The notes beneath the pieces are model-generated. The model did not search any database. It worked only from the letters and a program-made list of their open reading frames with translations, and had not been told where the DNA came from. This document shows positions 27,379 to 36,409 of a stretch of 64,000 nucleotides of DNA, piece by piece. The DNA comes from Chitinophaga sp. XS-30 (lineage in GTDB: Bacteria; Bacteroidota; Bacteroidia; Chitinophagales; Chitinophagaceae): positions 2,292,032-2,356,031 of the forward strand of contig NZ_CP043006.1 in the NCBI RefSeq assembly GCF_008086345.1. Direction: 5' to 3'. Numbering within the stretch: position 1 is the first letter of the stretch; each line of letters opens with the position of its first letter. Both the position numbers and the translations under genes were made by a program.

Positions 27379-29820
27379 ATGCGAAAATTATTGATTGTCC
27401 TGCTGGCCCTCTGCGCCGGCAGCTCCTATGGCCAGTCCGTTGTAAAAGGTACGGTAAAAGACCAGGAGAACAACCTGGTGCCCGGTGTAAGTGTTATGCT
27501 CGGAAAAGGAAAAAATACGATCACGAACGGTTCCGGACAGTTTATACTGAACGATCTCCAGCCCGGAAAATATACCATCAGGTTCACTTTTGTCGGCTAT
27601 GAGCCGTCCTCCCGTATTATCGACCTTAAAGCCGGCGAAACGAGGGTGGTGGATATTATGCTGACCTCTTCGGCAGAGCAGCTGCAATCCGTCGAGATCA
27701 CCGGCCGTAAGGAGTCGGGGTACAAGAACACCAATTCTTTCATCGGCACAAAAACAGCTACGGCATTGAAAGATGTGCCGCAATCCATCAGCTATGTGAC
27801 CAAGGAAATGATGGCCGACCTCCAGGTCATGCGCATTGGCGAAGCGGTAAAATATATGAGTGGAGTGAACCAGTTCAGCTCGTATGACGATTTTACCATC
27901 CGGGGTTTCCGCACGCAGAACAATTCTTCGGTACAATTGCTGAACGGCCTGAGAACGATCACCGGTTTCTGGAAGCAGCCGCTGACCAATTACCTAGAAA
28001 GGGTGGAAGTGATCAAAGGTCCCGCTGCCGCATTATTTGGCAACAGCTCTCCCGGCGGCGTGATCAACCGCGTTACCAAGAAACCGCTGAAAGATCACCG
28101 GCAGAGCCTCAGCTTCACTACCGGCAGCTACAATACTTTCCGCACCCTGGCGGATTTTACCGGGCCTTTGAATGATTCAAAAACCCTGCTGTACCGTATG
28201 AACCTGGGGTATGAGAACTCGCAGAGCTTCCGCGATCTGCAATTCGACAAGAACTTCATCGTGGCGCCGTCCATCTCTTTTATCCCGAACGATAAAACTC
28301 AGGTGAACTTCGACATGGTGTACAACAGAAGCATGAGCCGCCTCGACCGCGGGCAGGCGGTATTCGATAACAATGATATCTATTCCACGTCCATTTCCAA
28401 GAGCATCAATGCGGTGAATGATTATCTGAACGAAGATAACCTGATGATCACCACTTCGCTGACACACAAGTTCTCGGACAAGGTGCAGTTCAATATCGCT
28501 TACCTGAAAACGGCCTGGGAAGAGGATCTGCTGGAGCACCGCTCCGCCAACACCTACGCGAAAGACAGCGCCGGCAATAACATTCCCACGCTGGTGGAAA
28601 TGCAGGTGTTCGACAGGAACCGCCGGGTGTTCTCCGATAATATTTCCACTTATTTCAATTTTGATGTGAATACCGGCGCGGTAAGCCACAAGCTGCTGGT
28701 GGGCTACGACTTTGCACAGTCCAAAACCCCTTGGGGCGGTTCCCAGCTCACAGCCAGGGGGTACCGCAACAGTACGAATACCGGCGCCGGTACATATAAT
28801 GCTGCCCTGCCCGGCCAGTTCATGTATGAAACCGTGAACGGTGTAAAACGTCCGGTGCCTAACGTGCCGCATGTGGACCTGACGGCTGTCAGCCCTTACC
28901 AGCTGTACGACATGAGCAAGTATTTTTATACCAAGACCGCTTATGATCCGGCGCTGTCCGCTTCCCATGGGCTCTACGTGCAGGACCAGATCAAACTGGG
29001 CAAATTCCAGGCCCTGCTCGGCCTCCGGTATGATGCTTACCGCGACTGGCTGAATTACGAAAAGCCGACGGAAGAGGTGGTCAAGCAGGATGCCATCATT
29101 CCCAGGCTAGGCCTCGTATATTCCGTGACGAAGGATATCAATGTGTATGCTACCTATTCAAAAGGATATAATCCCCAGACTTCCGTGAGCATGACAAACC
29201 CCGATGCCGGCGGGCCTTTTGATCCCATCAACAGCAACCTGATAGAAGTAGGCGCCAAGGGAGATTTCTTCAAGGACAGGTTATCCGCCACGGTATCTGT
29301 GTACCGCATTCAGCAGGAGAATATGCTGATCAATGCGCAGGAAAGCGGAAAGCCTGACCTGTTGCGCGAGATCGACATCGAATCAAAAGGTGTGGAACTG
29401 GATATCAAAGGGCAGATCACGGCCGACTGGTACATTATCATGGCCTATGCCTATAATGATATTCCCATCAAAGCCAGCGAGAGGGCCCCGGAAGTGGGCA
29501 GGCAGTCATTCGGCGCACCGAAGCACCAGGGTTCTTTCTGGACGAAGTATTCCTTCAGCAGCGGAGTATTGCGGGGCATCGGCATCGGTGCGGGCGGCAA
29601 CTTCGTTACCGAACGCTTCATGAGCCTGAACGTGAACCAGGTATTGCCGGCTTACCAGCTGGTCAACGCCGCCGTGTACTACCGGATCGACAAGTTCCAG
29701 ATACAGTTCAACCTGAACAATGTAATGAACAAAACGCACTGGGTGGGCGGATATGATTATCTTCGCCTGTTCCCGGGAGCGCCGCGGAACTGGCTGACAT
29801 CCGTAGCGTACACGTTTTGA
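27379..29820 (+). CDS. TonB-dependent siderophore receptor
   Basis: An 813-residue outer-membrane receptor that imports ferric siderophores using TonB energy. The signal peptide (MRKLLIVLLALCAGSSYG) is followed by a carboxypeptidase-regulatory-like domain (about 23-105). The plug shows family landmarks KTATALKDVPQSISYVTKE, TIRGFRTQ and VIKGPAAALFGNSSPGGVIN. A barrel follows, ending SVAYTF. The start at 27379 gives a clean signal peptide; upstream in-frame codons do not. The downstream PepSY protein and the heme genes nearby fit an iron locus. Expression is probably controlled through the AraC-type site just upstream. Confidence 0.93.
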   Translation: MRKLLIVLLALCAGSSYGQSVVKGTVKDQENNLVPGVSVMLGKGKNTITNGSGQFILNDLQPGKYTIRFTFVGYEPSSRIIDLKAGETRVVDIMLTSSAEQLQSVEITGRKESGYKNTNSFIGTKTATALKDVPQSISYVTKEMMADLQVMRIGEAVKYMSGVNQFSSYDDFTIRGFRTQNNSSVQLLNGLRTITGFWKQPLTNYLERVEVIKGPAAALFGNSSPGGVINRVTKKPLKDHRQSLSFTTGSYNTFRTLADFTGPLNDSKTLLYRMNLGYENSQSFRDLQFDKNFIVAPSISFIPNDKTQVNFDMVYNRSMSRLDRGQAVFDNNDIYSTSISKSINAVNDYLNEDNLMITTSLTHKFSDKVQFNIAYLKTAWEEDLLEHRSANTYAKDSAGNNIPTLVEMQVFDRNRRVFSDNISTYFNFDVNTGAVSHKLLVGYDFAQSKTPWGGSQLTARGYRNSTNTGAGTYNAALPGQFMYETVNGVKRPVPNVPHVDLTAVSPYQLYDMSKYFYTKTAYDPALSASHGLYVQDQIKLGKFQALLGLRYDAYRDWLNYEKPTEEVVKQDAIIPRLGLVYSVTKDINVYATYSKGYNPQTSVSMTNPDAGGPFDPINSNLIEVGAKGDFFKDRLSATVSVYRIQQENMLINAQESGKPDLLREIDIESKGVELDIKGQITADWYIIMAYAYNDIPIKASERAPEVGRQSFGAPKHQGSFWTKYSFSSGVLRGIGIGAGGNFVTERFMSLNVNQVLPAYQLVNAAVYYRIDKFQIQFNLNNVMNKTHWVGGYDYLRLFPGAPRNWLTSVAYTF

Positions 29821-29854
29821 TGCGCATCCCGGATATTCACGCGAATACATTTTA

Positions 29855-31003
29855 ATGACCGTTAAAAACATCATACGACAACTACATTTATGGCTGGGGC
29901 TTGTCTCCGGCCTTGTAGTTTTCGTGGTAACCCTCTCCGGCGCCATCCTGGTATTTGAAGATGAGATAGAGCACCTTGCCAGCCGGGAACTTTACTTTGT
30001 AACGCCCGGCCATGCCCGCCTGCCGCTGGACAGCCTGAAGCAGCAGGCGCAAAGCTTCGATCCTGCCATCAGCCTCACCCGTGTGGAAACAGCGCCGCAC
30101 GATGCCGCACGCACCGCATTGTTCTATGGAAAAAAAGATAAAACGACTTACCTCATCGCTGTAAACCCTTATACCGGCGCAGTGATCAAAGGCATTCCGG
30201 AAGAAACACGTTTCTTCCGCGTGGTGCTCCGCCTGCACCGTTACCTGCTGGCCAATGAAGCGGGGAAAGCGGTCACCGGCGTTAGCTGCCTGATCTTCCT
30301 GGTGCTGGTGATCACGGGCATCGTGTTATGGTGGCCCAAACGCTGGAAATACCTGCGGCAACGCACCGCCATCAAATGGAGCGGTTCATTTAAAAGAGTG
30401 GTGTGGGATGTGCATGCCATTGGTGGTTTTTATGTGCATCTGCTGATCTTCGCCATGGCTTTTACGGGGCTTACCTGGAGCTACAAATGGTTCAACAACG
30501 GCATCTTCCAGGTGTTTGACGGCAAACCGATGACACCCTACAAAGTGCCGCCCAATCAGACCATACAACCTGCGGGAAGCGGGTTTTATGAACAGGTGTA
30601 CCGGCAGGCCAACCGGGAATTGCCTTACAATGGCAAAATGGTGCTGCATTTTCCTGCGACTGACAGTTTATCCGTTTCCGTTACGAAGGAAAACTATACC
30701 GCGAAGATCCCCAACATCGTAGATTTCCTGTATTACGAAAGCGGCTCCGGGCGCCTGCTTGGCAAGCGCTTGTATGATGATCAGTCCACCGGCATGAAAG
30801 TGCGCAGGGCAGTCTATCCCATCCATACCGGGAGCATCTTCGGATGGCCGACTAAGGTATTGGCCCTGATCTCCTGCCTTGTAGCGGCCTCGCTGCCGGT
30901 AACCGGGCTCCTCATCTGGCTGAAAGGGGCCAAAGGCCGGGAGCCCAAAAAGATAAAGCGCAAAAGGTTCATCTTCCGGAGGGTGCCGCAAACGCCTGTT
31001 TGA
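29855..31003 (+). CDS. PepSY-associated membrane protein (possible ferric-siderophore reductase)
   Basis: A 382-residue PepSY_TM protein with four long membrane segments (about 13-36, 137-160, 190-212, 333-355) and a large periplasmic region. QLHLWLGLVSGLVVFVVTLS and VWDVHAIGGFYVHLL carry histidines at positions suited to heme ligation. Relatives encoded beside siderophore receptors are thought to reduce ferric siderophores in the periplasm; that function is inferred from the family and from the receptor gene 34 bases upstream. Its last five codons are part of an imperfect repeat that recurs three times in the downstream DNA. Confidence 0.85.
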   Translation: MTVKNIIRQLHLWLGLVSGLVVFVVTLSGAILVFEDEIEHLASRELYFVTPGHARLPLDSLKQQAQSFDPAISLTRVETAPHDAARTALFYGKKDKTTYLIAVNPYTGAVIKGIPEETRFFRVVLRLHRYLLANEAGKAVTGVSCLIFLVLVITGIVLWWPKRWKYLRQRTAIKWSGSFKRVVWDVHAIGGFYVHLLIFAMAFTGLTWSYKWFNNGIFQVFDGKPMTPYKVPPNQTIQPAGSGFYEQVYRQANRELPYNGKMVLHFPATDSLSVSVTKENYTAKIPNIVDFLYYESGSGRLLGKRLYDDQSTGMKVRRAVYPIHTGSIFGWPTKVLALISCLVAASLPVTGLLIWLKGAKGREPKKIKRKRFIFRRVPQTPV

Positions 31004-31165
31004 TGTTATCCCGTACCGGGCGGTTTTTCGGGGCGTTTCAGTAAATGCCTGTTTGATGTCCGGAGCATCCCGCACGGGCGGCATCCCGTAGGGTTTTCGC
31101 AAACGCCTGTTTGATGCCTGACCATTCCGTACCGGGCGGCCTTCTCCGGAAAATGCTTATTCGAT
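30989..31165. repeat. Four imperfect 50-58 base repeats at the PepSY/HmuY gene ends
   Basis: Copies begin at 30989, 31042, 31100 and 31150 (the last partial). Copies 1 and 3 share CGCAAACGCCTGTTTGATG exactly, copy 2 differs at two positions in that core, and copy 4 is more diverged. Copies 1-3 also contain a CCGTACCGGGCGG-like palindromic block. Copy 1 includes the stop codon of the PepSY gene, and copy 4 runs into the last codons of the convergent HmuY-like gene. Confidence 0.7.
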
Positions 31166-31939
31166 ATCCAGGTTCTTGCTGCCGTCCATCTGGATGGCAT
31201 AAGTGAACGATACATACCCTGGCTTGTCGTCCCGGTCAGGGTCAGCAGGATTATCCTTGTAAATATTTTCGATGATCAGCTTGGCATAATGCCCTTTATG
31301 TGTTTTCACGATCATGACACGCGGCATGGTGTACACCACATGTGATTTTTTGGGATTGTCGGGGTACAGGCTGCCGTAAAAATCGTAATGCCCCCAGCCG
31401 TCAAAACTGTTCTGGAAATGGTCCAGCCCGATATCCCGCGTAAAGAATTTGCTATCCTCCACCGGCACCGTTTTTACGGCGTCGAATGCTACCGGGAAAA
31501 GGGATTGGGGGATAGGCAGGGTATGGGGTTTCAGGTTGATGGTATCGTAGTATTGTGCATCGAATTTCCGGTCCACCACCAGGTAAAGCCTGGCTTTACC
31601 CGGTCCCCCGTAGCCCGGAGAGCCTTGTGCCGTGCCGTTGTTGGGGAATACGCTGCTGTTGTAGATGCCGTAGAACACAATGTCCCAGTTGCCCGTTTGC
31701 CGTTGCGATGCGGGGATCACGCGGTTTTCTTCAAGACTGTAGTACAGGGATACTGCATCACCGGAAGAGGTAGCGTTGGTGTCCGCCACCAGGTTTACAA
31801 CGCGGTAAACGCCTGTGGCAACGCTGTTACCGGGATCAGGCCCGGGATCTTCCGGCGCCGGATCATTGTCTTTCGAGCATGCTGTGGCTACAAGGGCCAG
31901 GAGGGCGAAGAACGCCGCGTTTCTTATGTTGATCATCAT
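31157..31939 (-). CDS. HmuY-family heme-binding lipoprotein, copy 1
   Basis: A 260-residue lipoprotein with a type II signal (lipobox VATAC, Cys21) and an acidic Pro-rich linker after it. The HmuY fold signature is clear: VSLYYSLEENRVIP, GNWDIVFYG, KARLYLV, HYAKLIIENIYKDNP and YVSFTYAIQMDGSKNL. HmuY proteins capture heme on the cell surface and hand it to the HmuR receptor. The axial His pair of Porphyromonas HmuY cannot be assigned by eye, so heme ligation may differ. It is last of the hmuR-hmuY-hmuY operon on the minus strand, and its start abuts the upstream paralogue's stop. Confidence 0.85.
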   Translation of the reverse strand: MMINIRNAAFFALLALVATACSKDNDPAPEDPGPDPGNSVATGVYRVVNLVADTNATSSGDAVSLYYSLEENRVIPASQRQTGNWDIVFYGIYNSSVFPNNGTAQGSPGYGGPGKARLYLVVDRKFDAQYYDTINLKPHTLPIPQSLFPVAFDAVKTVPVEDSKFFTRDIGLDHFQNSFDGWGHYDFYGSLYPDNPKKSHVVYTMPRVMIVKTHKGHYAKLIIENIYKDNPADPDRDDKPGYVSFTYAIQMDGSKNLDIE

Positions 31940-32623
31940 TTACTTTGTTTTAAGGTTACGGGAGCCGTCCTCCTGTACAAAATAGCGGAAGGTGAGGTAT
32001 GGCGCCGGCCAGAAGAGATCGGTCACCACCGGCGGGTTGCCTTTGTAGATATTCAGCAGCTCCAGTTTGGCGTATTTGCCCGTGGCTGTACGGAGGATGA
32101 AGGTGCGGTTCTTGATCGGCACGCAGATGTGGTTCTGCAGGCTGTAGAAGAACCAGCCGTACCCGTTGCCGGAATCCCAGCCTGTTCCGCCTCTGCCTTC
32201 CGCCTCAAACACCTCGTCAGCCGGTGCTTCGGTCACCTGGTCGTAAGGTTGCTCTACAGATATCATCGTACCTTTTCCCGGGCCGCCCATGCCCGGAGTG
32301 CCGGGGAACTGGCCGTTCACCGTAACGTAGGAATTGTATTCTTTCGAGAAGGCAATATCCCAATCTGTTTGCTGAAAGTATGCCGCCGTGTCTTCCGCTG
32401 TTTTGATGAAGCGGTGCTGTTTTGTGGACATGGAGAACAGCACGGTATAGAACGGCCGTTTTTCCTTTCCTTCGGTGTCGCCCATGGAAGCCATGGTATC
32501 GCAGGCCAGGTCGTACACCACAACGCTCAGCCCGTCTTCTTTCGGGGGAGGCGTATCTTCTTTGGTACAGGCGGAAAATGCTATGATGGCTGCCAGCAGC
32601 AGTCCGGTTGTTTTGATGTTCAT
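31940..32623 (-). CDS. HmuY-family heme-binding lipoprotein, copy 2
   Basis: A 227-residue lipoprotein (lipobox FSAC) with the same HmuY core: FYTVLFSMSTKQHRFI, DWDIAFSKEY, YAKLELLNIYKGNPP and LTFRYFVQEDGSRNL. It is diverged from its downstream neighbour but plainly paralogous, with the GTPGMGGPGKG loop matching GSPGYGGPGKA in the other copy. The ATG at 32623 overlaps the stop of the hmuR-like gene as ATGA, indicating translational coupling. This is preferred over an upstream in-frame ATG at 32650 that would lie inside hmuR and spoil the signal peptide. Two copies may bind different tetrapyrroles. Confidence 0.83.
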   Translation of the reverse strand: MNIKTTGLLLAAIIAFSACTKEDTPPPKEDGLSVVVYDLACDTMASMGDTEGKEKRPFYTVLFSMSTKQHRFIKTAEDTAAYFQQTDWDIAFSKEYNSYVTVNGQFPGTPGMGGPGKGTMISVEQPYDQVTEAPADEVFEAEGRGGTGWDSGNGYGWFFYSLQNHICVPIKNRTFILRTATGKYAKLELLNIYKGNPPVVTDLFWPAPYLTFRYFVQEDGSRNLKTK

Positions 32624-34959
32624 GGTTTTGTGGTTTGAGAGAAGCGCCATGTCAGCCCGGCTATCAGCATGCGGCCGGGTTGTGAAGGCATGAGGTAATC
32701 CGTGTAATTGAAAATATTATCCACCGTGAATTGCAGGGTGAACTGATCTTTCAGCAGGTTTTTGCGGATGGATGCGCTGCAGAGGAAGTAACCGTTGATG
32801 AACACATCATACGGGTCGATGAAACCGTTATCGTCCTGGTCCATAAAGCCGGCTTTGCCGCGGTAATTGCCGCGCAGGGAAACGCCCAGGCCCAGTGGCC
32901 GATGCTCGTAAAACACCTGCACATTGGCGCTGTGGCGGCTTCTGTTCGGGAGGTTGAAGTAATCGGACCGCACCGCTTTGCGCAGTCCGCCATCGGCGCG
33001 CACGGTGAGGTTGCCGGATTTGATGGAGTCGATGCTGGTTTTATCCTTTGCATCGAGGTATTGGTATCCGGCTACAATGCTCAGCCCGTTCAGCGGTGAC
33101 CATTTCAACCCGGCCTCCAGGCCCCTGGTGAATGCCCTGTCGAGATTGAAATAGCTGTACAGCGGTTGTGCATTTTTCATGAGACCCACCTGCCGGAAGA
33201 ATATCTGGTTGCGGATGTCGTTGTAAAAGCCGTTGATGCTGAATTCCGTATTGTCAAACGGTTTCCAGGTGACGCCGAGGTTGAGTGACAGGGAGGTTTC
33301 CGGCTGCAGGGGCTTCACCTGGTCCGCGATCGCCCAGAGCTGCTGCACCGTGCCGGTTTGCTGCAATGCCGCCGCTTTCTCCGCAAAGTTGTTCGCGCCG
33401 ATCACGATATAGCCGGTGGACACATTGGTGAATACCTGGTAAAGCTGCGCAAAGGTCGGTGCCTTGAAACCCTTTCCGGCAGAGAATTTGAAACTGATAT
33501 TTTTAGATGGATGAAAGCCTGCGCCGATAGTGGGATTTACTTTCCCGCCGAAGATGCTGTTGCCATCGTAGCGCAGCCCGGCGATCAGCTCATATTTTTC
33601 CGAAGGTTTGTAATTGGCCTGGGCATAAGCAAAGTAGTTGTACATGCTCGCACTGTCCATCCCCTGGTAGTCTCCGCCTGCGCCGCCGGTGAGGGAGAGT
33701 TTGTGGTCATACAGATCACGCGTTGCCTGCAGCTCAAGCCGGTGAATGGATTGTACAAAGCGGTTGGTCTGCAGGTCCTTGCCTGTTTGTAAAATGGTGG
33801 CCCGCTGATCGGTGGCGTAGCGGGTAAAATAATACCTGCTCAGCAGGCGGGTGCCGCCGGAGAGTTTGCTGTTCACCGAAGCGCCGAGGTTAAGGTCCGT
33901 TTCATCCAGCACATCTTCAAAAGGCTGTGCGCCGTAGTTCCTGTCCATCACCGAATGCCTGCCGGAGAAGCGGCCGCTGAGGTTCAGGGTATGTATGTCG
34001 TTGAACTGGTATTTGCTTCTGCCCTGAAAGGTCAGGCTGCTGTAGGGAGGTGCGGTCTGCCCTTCTTTCAGATAAGGCGTGTTCACATTGAAGCCATCCG
34101 TGCGGTAATAATTGCCCGAGAGGTATGCGGAGCCTTTGCCTTCCGCAAAAGGCGTTTCACCTTCCAATGTGGCGTCCAGCATGTTATAGGTGCCGTATTG
34201 CAGGCTGGCCATGCCCTGGCGGGTATTGATGTGCTGCCGGGTGATGATATTGATCACACCGCCCAGCGCCTCGCAGCCATATAGGCTGCTGGATGCGCCT
34301 TTGATGATCTCTATTCTTTCAATATCCGATACGCTGATGCGGGAGAGATCGAAATTGCCGTTGAACCTGCCGTTCATGGGCTGGCCGTTCAGCATGATCA
34401 TAATGTACTCCGATCCGAAGCCCTGCATCTGTACGCCAACAGAGCGGTTGCCGCTGCCGAGGTCATTCACCACCGCCATGCCCGTCTGCTCCCGCAACAC
34501 TTCATCCAGCCGCCGGCTGCCCAGCATGGCGATCGTTTTTTTGGTGATGATGGTCACCGGTTGCGCGATCTTTTTGATATCGATGATATCATCATCCTTT
34601 TTATAAGTATGCCCGGTGACCGTGGCGCCGGTAAGCTCATGGCTCAACGGAGCAAGCTCCACACGAATATCCTGCGGACGCCCAACTTTCAGTACGATCA
34701 GTTGTTGGGAGGACTGGAACCCGATGGAGCTGACCGTAAGGGTATAGGTGCCGGCAGGAATTCCGCCGATCTCAAACCGGCCATCAGCACCGGCCACCAC
34801 TATTTTTACGGTTTTGTAGTCCGCATCCAGCGCGATGGTAGCCGCGGGGATAGGCGTCTTACCTTCAAGTACAATTCCTTTCAATGCCGCATGCCGTTGC
34901 GCGAGGGCAACATGCGAGAAGAAGATCAATACAACGGTCCAGGTCAGTTTATGCAGCAT
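32620..34959 (-). CDS. TonB-dependent heme receptor, HmuR-like
   Basis: A 779-residue outer-membrane receptor. The signal peptide (MLHKLTWTVVLIFFSHVALA) and a carboxypeptidase-regulatory-like domain (about 22-100) precede the plug (LDEVLREQTGMAVVNDLGSG, YIMIMLNGQPMNGRF, IERIEIIKGASSSLYGCEAL) and barrel, which ends LTWRFSQTTKP. HmuR receptors import heme delivered by HmuY. The call rests on the plug and the two HmuY-like genes that follow with an ATGA overlap. The start at 34959 is chosen for the signal peptide over an in-frame ATG at 34992. It is divergent from an AraC gene with a candidate operator between them. Confidence 0.87.
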   Translation of the reverse strand: MLHKLTWTVVLIFFSHVALAQRHAALKGIVLEGKTPIPAATIALDADYKTVKIVVAGADGRFEIGGIPAGTYTLTVSSIGFQSSQQLIVLKVGRPQDIRVELAPLSHELTGATVTGHTYKKDDDIIDIKKIAQPVTIITKKTIAMLGSRRLDEVLREQTGMAVVNDLGSGNRSVGVQMQGFGSEYIMIMLNGQPMNGRFNGNFDLSRISVSDIERIEIIKGASSSLYGCEALGGVINIITRQHINTRQGMASLQYGTYNMLDATLEGETPFAEGKGSAYLSGNYYRTDGFNVNTPYLKEGQTAPPYSSLTFQGRSKYQFNDIHTLNLSGRFSGRHSVMDRNYGAQPFEDVLDETDLNLGASVNSKLSGGTRLLSRYYFTRYATDQRATILQTGKDLQTNRFVQSIHRLELQATRDLYDHKLSLTGGAGGDYQGMDSASMYNYFAYAQANYKPSEKYELIAGLRYDGNSIFGGKVNPTIGAGFHPSKNISFKFSAGKGFKAPTFAQLYQVFTNVSTGYIVIGANNFAEKAAALQQTGTVQQLWAIADQVKPLQPETSLSLNLGVTWKPFDNTEFSINGFYNDIRNQIFFRQVGLMKNAQPLYSYFNLDRAFTRGLEAGLKWSPLNGLSIVAGYQYLDAKDKTSIDSIKSGNLTVRADGGLRKAVRSDYFNLPNRSRHSANVQVFYEHRPLGLGVSLRGNYRGKAGFMDQDDNGFIDPYDVFINGYFLCSASIRKNLLKDQFTLQFTVDNIFNYTDYLMPSQPGRMLIAGLTWRFSQTTKP

Positions 34960-35046
34960 AGCGCTGCAAAATTCCCCCCATTCACTGACCAATAATGGAG
35001 AAAATGCAACCTGTGAAGGAAAAACTTTCTTTGCTGACAGGCGGTC

Positions 35047-35079
35047 TTCCGCATTGCGTAAGAAATATTCCGTTTGTGA
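35047..35079 (+). promoter_or_regulatory. Candidate AraC-type direct-repeat site, copy 2
   Basis: TTCCGCATTGCGTAA (35047-35061) is identical to copy 1 over 15 bases. TTCCGTTT at 35068-35075 keeps the 21-base half-site spacing. It lies 87 bases upstream of the hmuR-like start and 53 bases before the AraC start. Confidence 0.62.
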
Positions 35080-35132
35080 GTTGTCATACTAGTGTTTGCT
35101 AATTAATATTGTTGTTGTTTTGTTACAATTTC

Positions 35133-36137
35133 ATGACTTTGAGCCCGACATTGACCACATCACCCTTAACCTGTTCGCTGGATATTTATCACAGTGGCCA
35201 ACAACTTTTGGAAAGGCGCAGGAGCGTCAATGAAAACGGTAATGACGGCTCGTTGTATGAACTGAGCAGTCCGGATGGCATCCGTTTCGGCTATTACAAT
35301 GTACAGTCGGCAGAAGGCGGGGAAGTGGTGATCAATAACATGCATCCCTTCATGCAACTGAGCTATGCCGTCAGCGGCTCTAAAAGTTATACCATCGATG
35401 ACGGTAAAAAAGAGTTTGCCACCTTTCAGCAGCAGCAATACAATTATCTTTTTTTCAAAGAAGATCAGATCCGCCTCAGCTGGCAGCCCAACAAACACCT
35501 GGAGATATTCGAGCTGGGCCTTAGCCCTGAGTTGTTCGCCAGATGGCTGCCGGAAGATCATCCCTTTTACCCGGTATTTGCCGAGAGCCTGGAGCGGAAC
35601 GTATCTTCTCCCATGAGCAAGCATAATCTTCCCCTTGCGCCGAAGTTCAGCAACATCCTGTACGACATTCTGCATTGCCCGCTGGAGAACCGGTACAAGC
35701 AGTTGTACATCAAGGCAAAAACGGTGGAACTGTTATCCTATCAGCTGGAACATTACGAGCAGTACGCTGGTGAACAGATGAATAATCCTGCGCGGCAATT
35801 GCGCAAAGAGGAAATTGAAAGGATGTATATGGCGCGGGAGATCATCGTCAATAATCTGAACAGCCCGTGTTCGCTGATAGACCTGGCCAGCCAGGTAGGC
35901 ACGAATGAGAATTACCTGAAGAGCCATTTCAAGGCCGTGTTCGGGAATACGGTGTTCGGGTATTTATCGGAGATCAAGATGAACCAGGCGAAAGAGATGC
36001 TGCTGGAGGGGAAAAGCGTGTCCGAAGTTTCGGCGCTCACGGGGTATAAACACATTCCGCATTTCAGCCGGGCTTTCAAGAAGCATTTTGGTTTTTCGCC
36101 GAATGTGTTGACGAGGAGCAAGGGGCGGGGGGATTGA
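35133..36137 (+). CDS. AraC-family regulator (PchR-like) of the iron island
   Basis: A 334-residue regulator. Residues 1-225 form an effector domain with MQLSYAVSGSKSYTIDDGKK and IRLSWQPNKHLEIFELGLSP, which resembles the PchR type that senses ferric siderophores. Residues about 232-330 hold two helix-turn-helix motifs (CSLIDLASQVGTNENYLKSH; SVSEVSALTGYKHIPHFSRA) and end FGFSPNVL. Divergence from the hmuR-hmuY operon, and a shared motif with the siderophore receptor promoter, make it the probable regulator of both. The ATG at 35133 is chosen over a TTG at 35109. Confidence 0.88.
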   Translation: MTLSPTLTTSPLTCSLDIYHSGQQLLERRRSVNENGNDGSLYELSSPDGIRFGYYNVQSAEGGEVVINNMHPFMQLSYAVSGSKSYTIDDGKKEFATFQQQQYNYLFFKEDQIRLSWQPNKHLEIFELGLSPELFARWLPEDHPFYPVFAESLERNVSSPMSKHNLPLAPKFSNILYDILHCPLENRYKQLYIKAKTVELLSYQLEHYEQYAGEQMNNPARQLRKEEIERMYMAREIIVNNLNSPCSLIDLASQVGTNENYLKSHFKAVFGNTVFGYLSEIKMNQAKEMLLEGKSVSEVSALTGYKHIPHFSRAFKKHFGFSPNVLTRSKGRGD

Positions 36138-36213
36138 ACGGGGGGCAGCCCGTGTTAAAGTCCACCGTCGCCTTACGCTTACCATAACCGAAAAAATCCT
36201 TAATTTCACAATT

Positions 36214-36408
36214 ATGCCCACATTACATGTAAGAAAAATAAAAGGTGACCGGATATCCATGCCGGAAAAAGAGTTCAAAAAGCTGCTGGCTAAAGCAGAG
36301 GAGCTGGAGGATATCAAGGCTTTTGACAAGGCCATGAAGAAGATTAATGCAGGGAAGGCCGAATTGGTGCCTTTAGAGCAGGTTTTAAAAGACATGCCGA
36401 AGCGCTGA
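36214..36408 (+). CDS. Antitoxin of a RelBE/ParDE-type module
   Basis: A 64-residue, highly charged protein (HVRKIKGDRISMPEKEFKKL then a helical Lys/Glu-rich stretch) whose stop is one base before a RelE-like toxin gene. Size, charge and position fit an antitoxin that binds and neutralises the toxin and represses the pair. The DNA-binding family is not clear, although the basic N-terminal beta-like segment could contact DNA. Confidence 0.7.
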   Translation: MPTLHVRKIKGDRISMPEKEFKKLLAKAEELEDIKAFDKAMKKINAGKAELVPLEQVLKDMPKR

Positions 36409-36409
36409 T

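Noticed and set aside
31388-32638. 416-codon plus-strand frame across both hmuY-like genes
   Set aside because: It spans the ends of two real minus-strand genes with lipoboxes and HmuY motifs and has no motif of its own.
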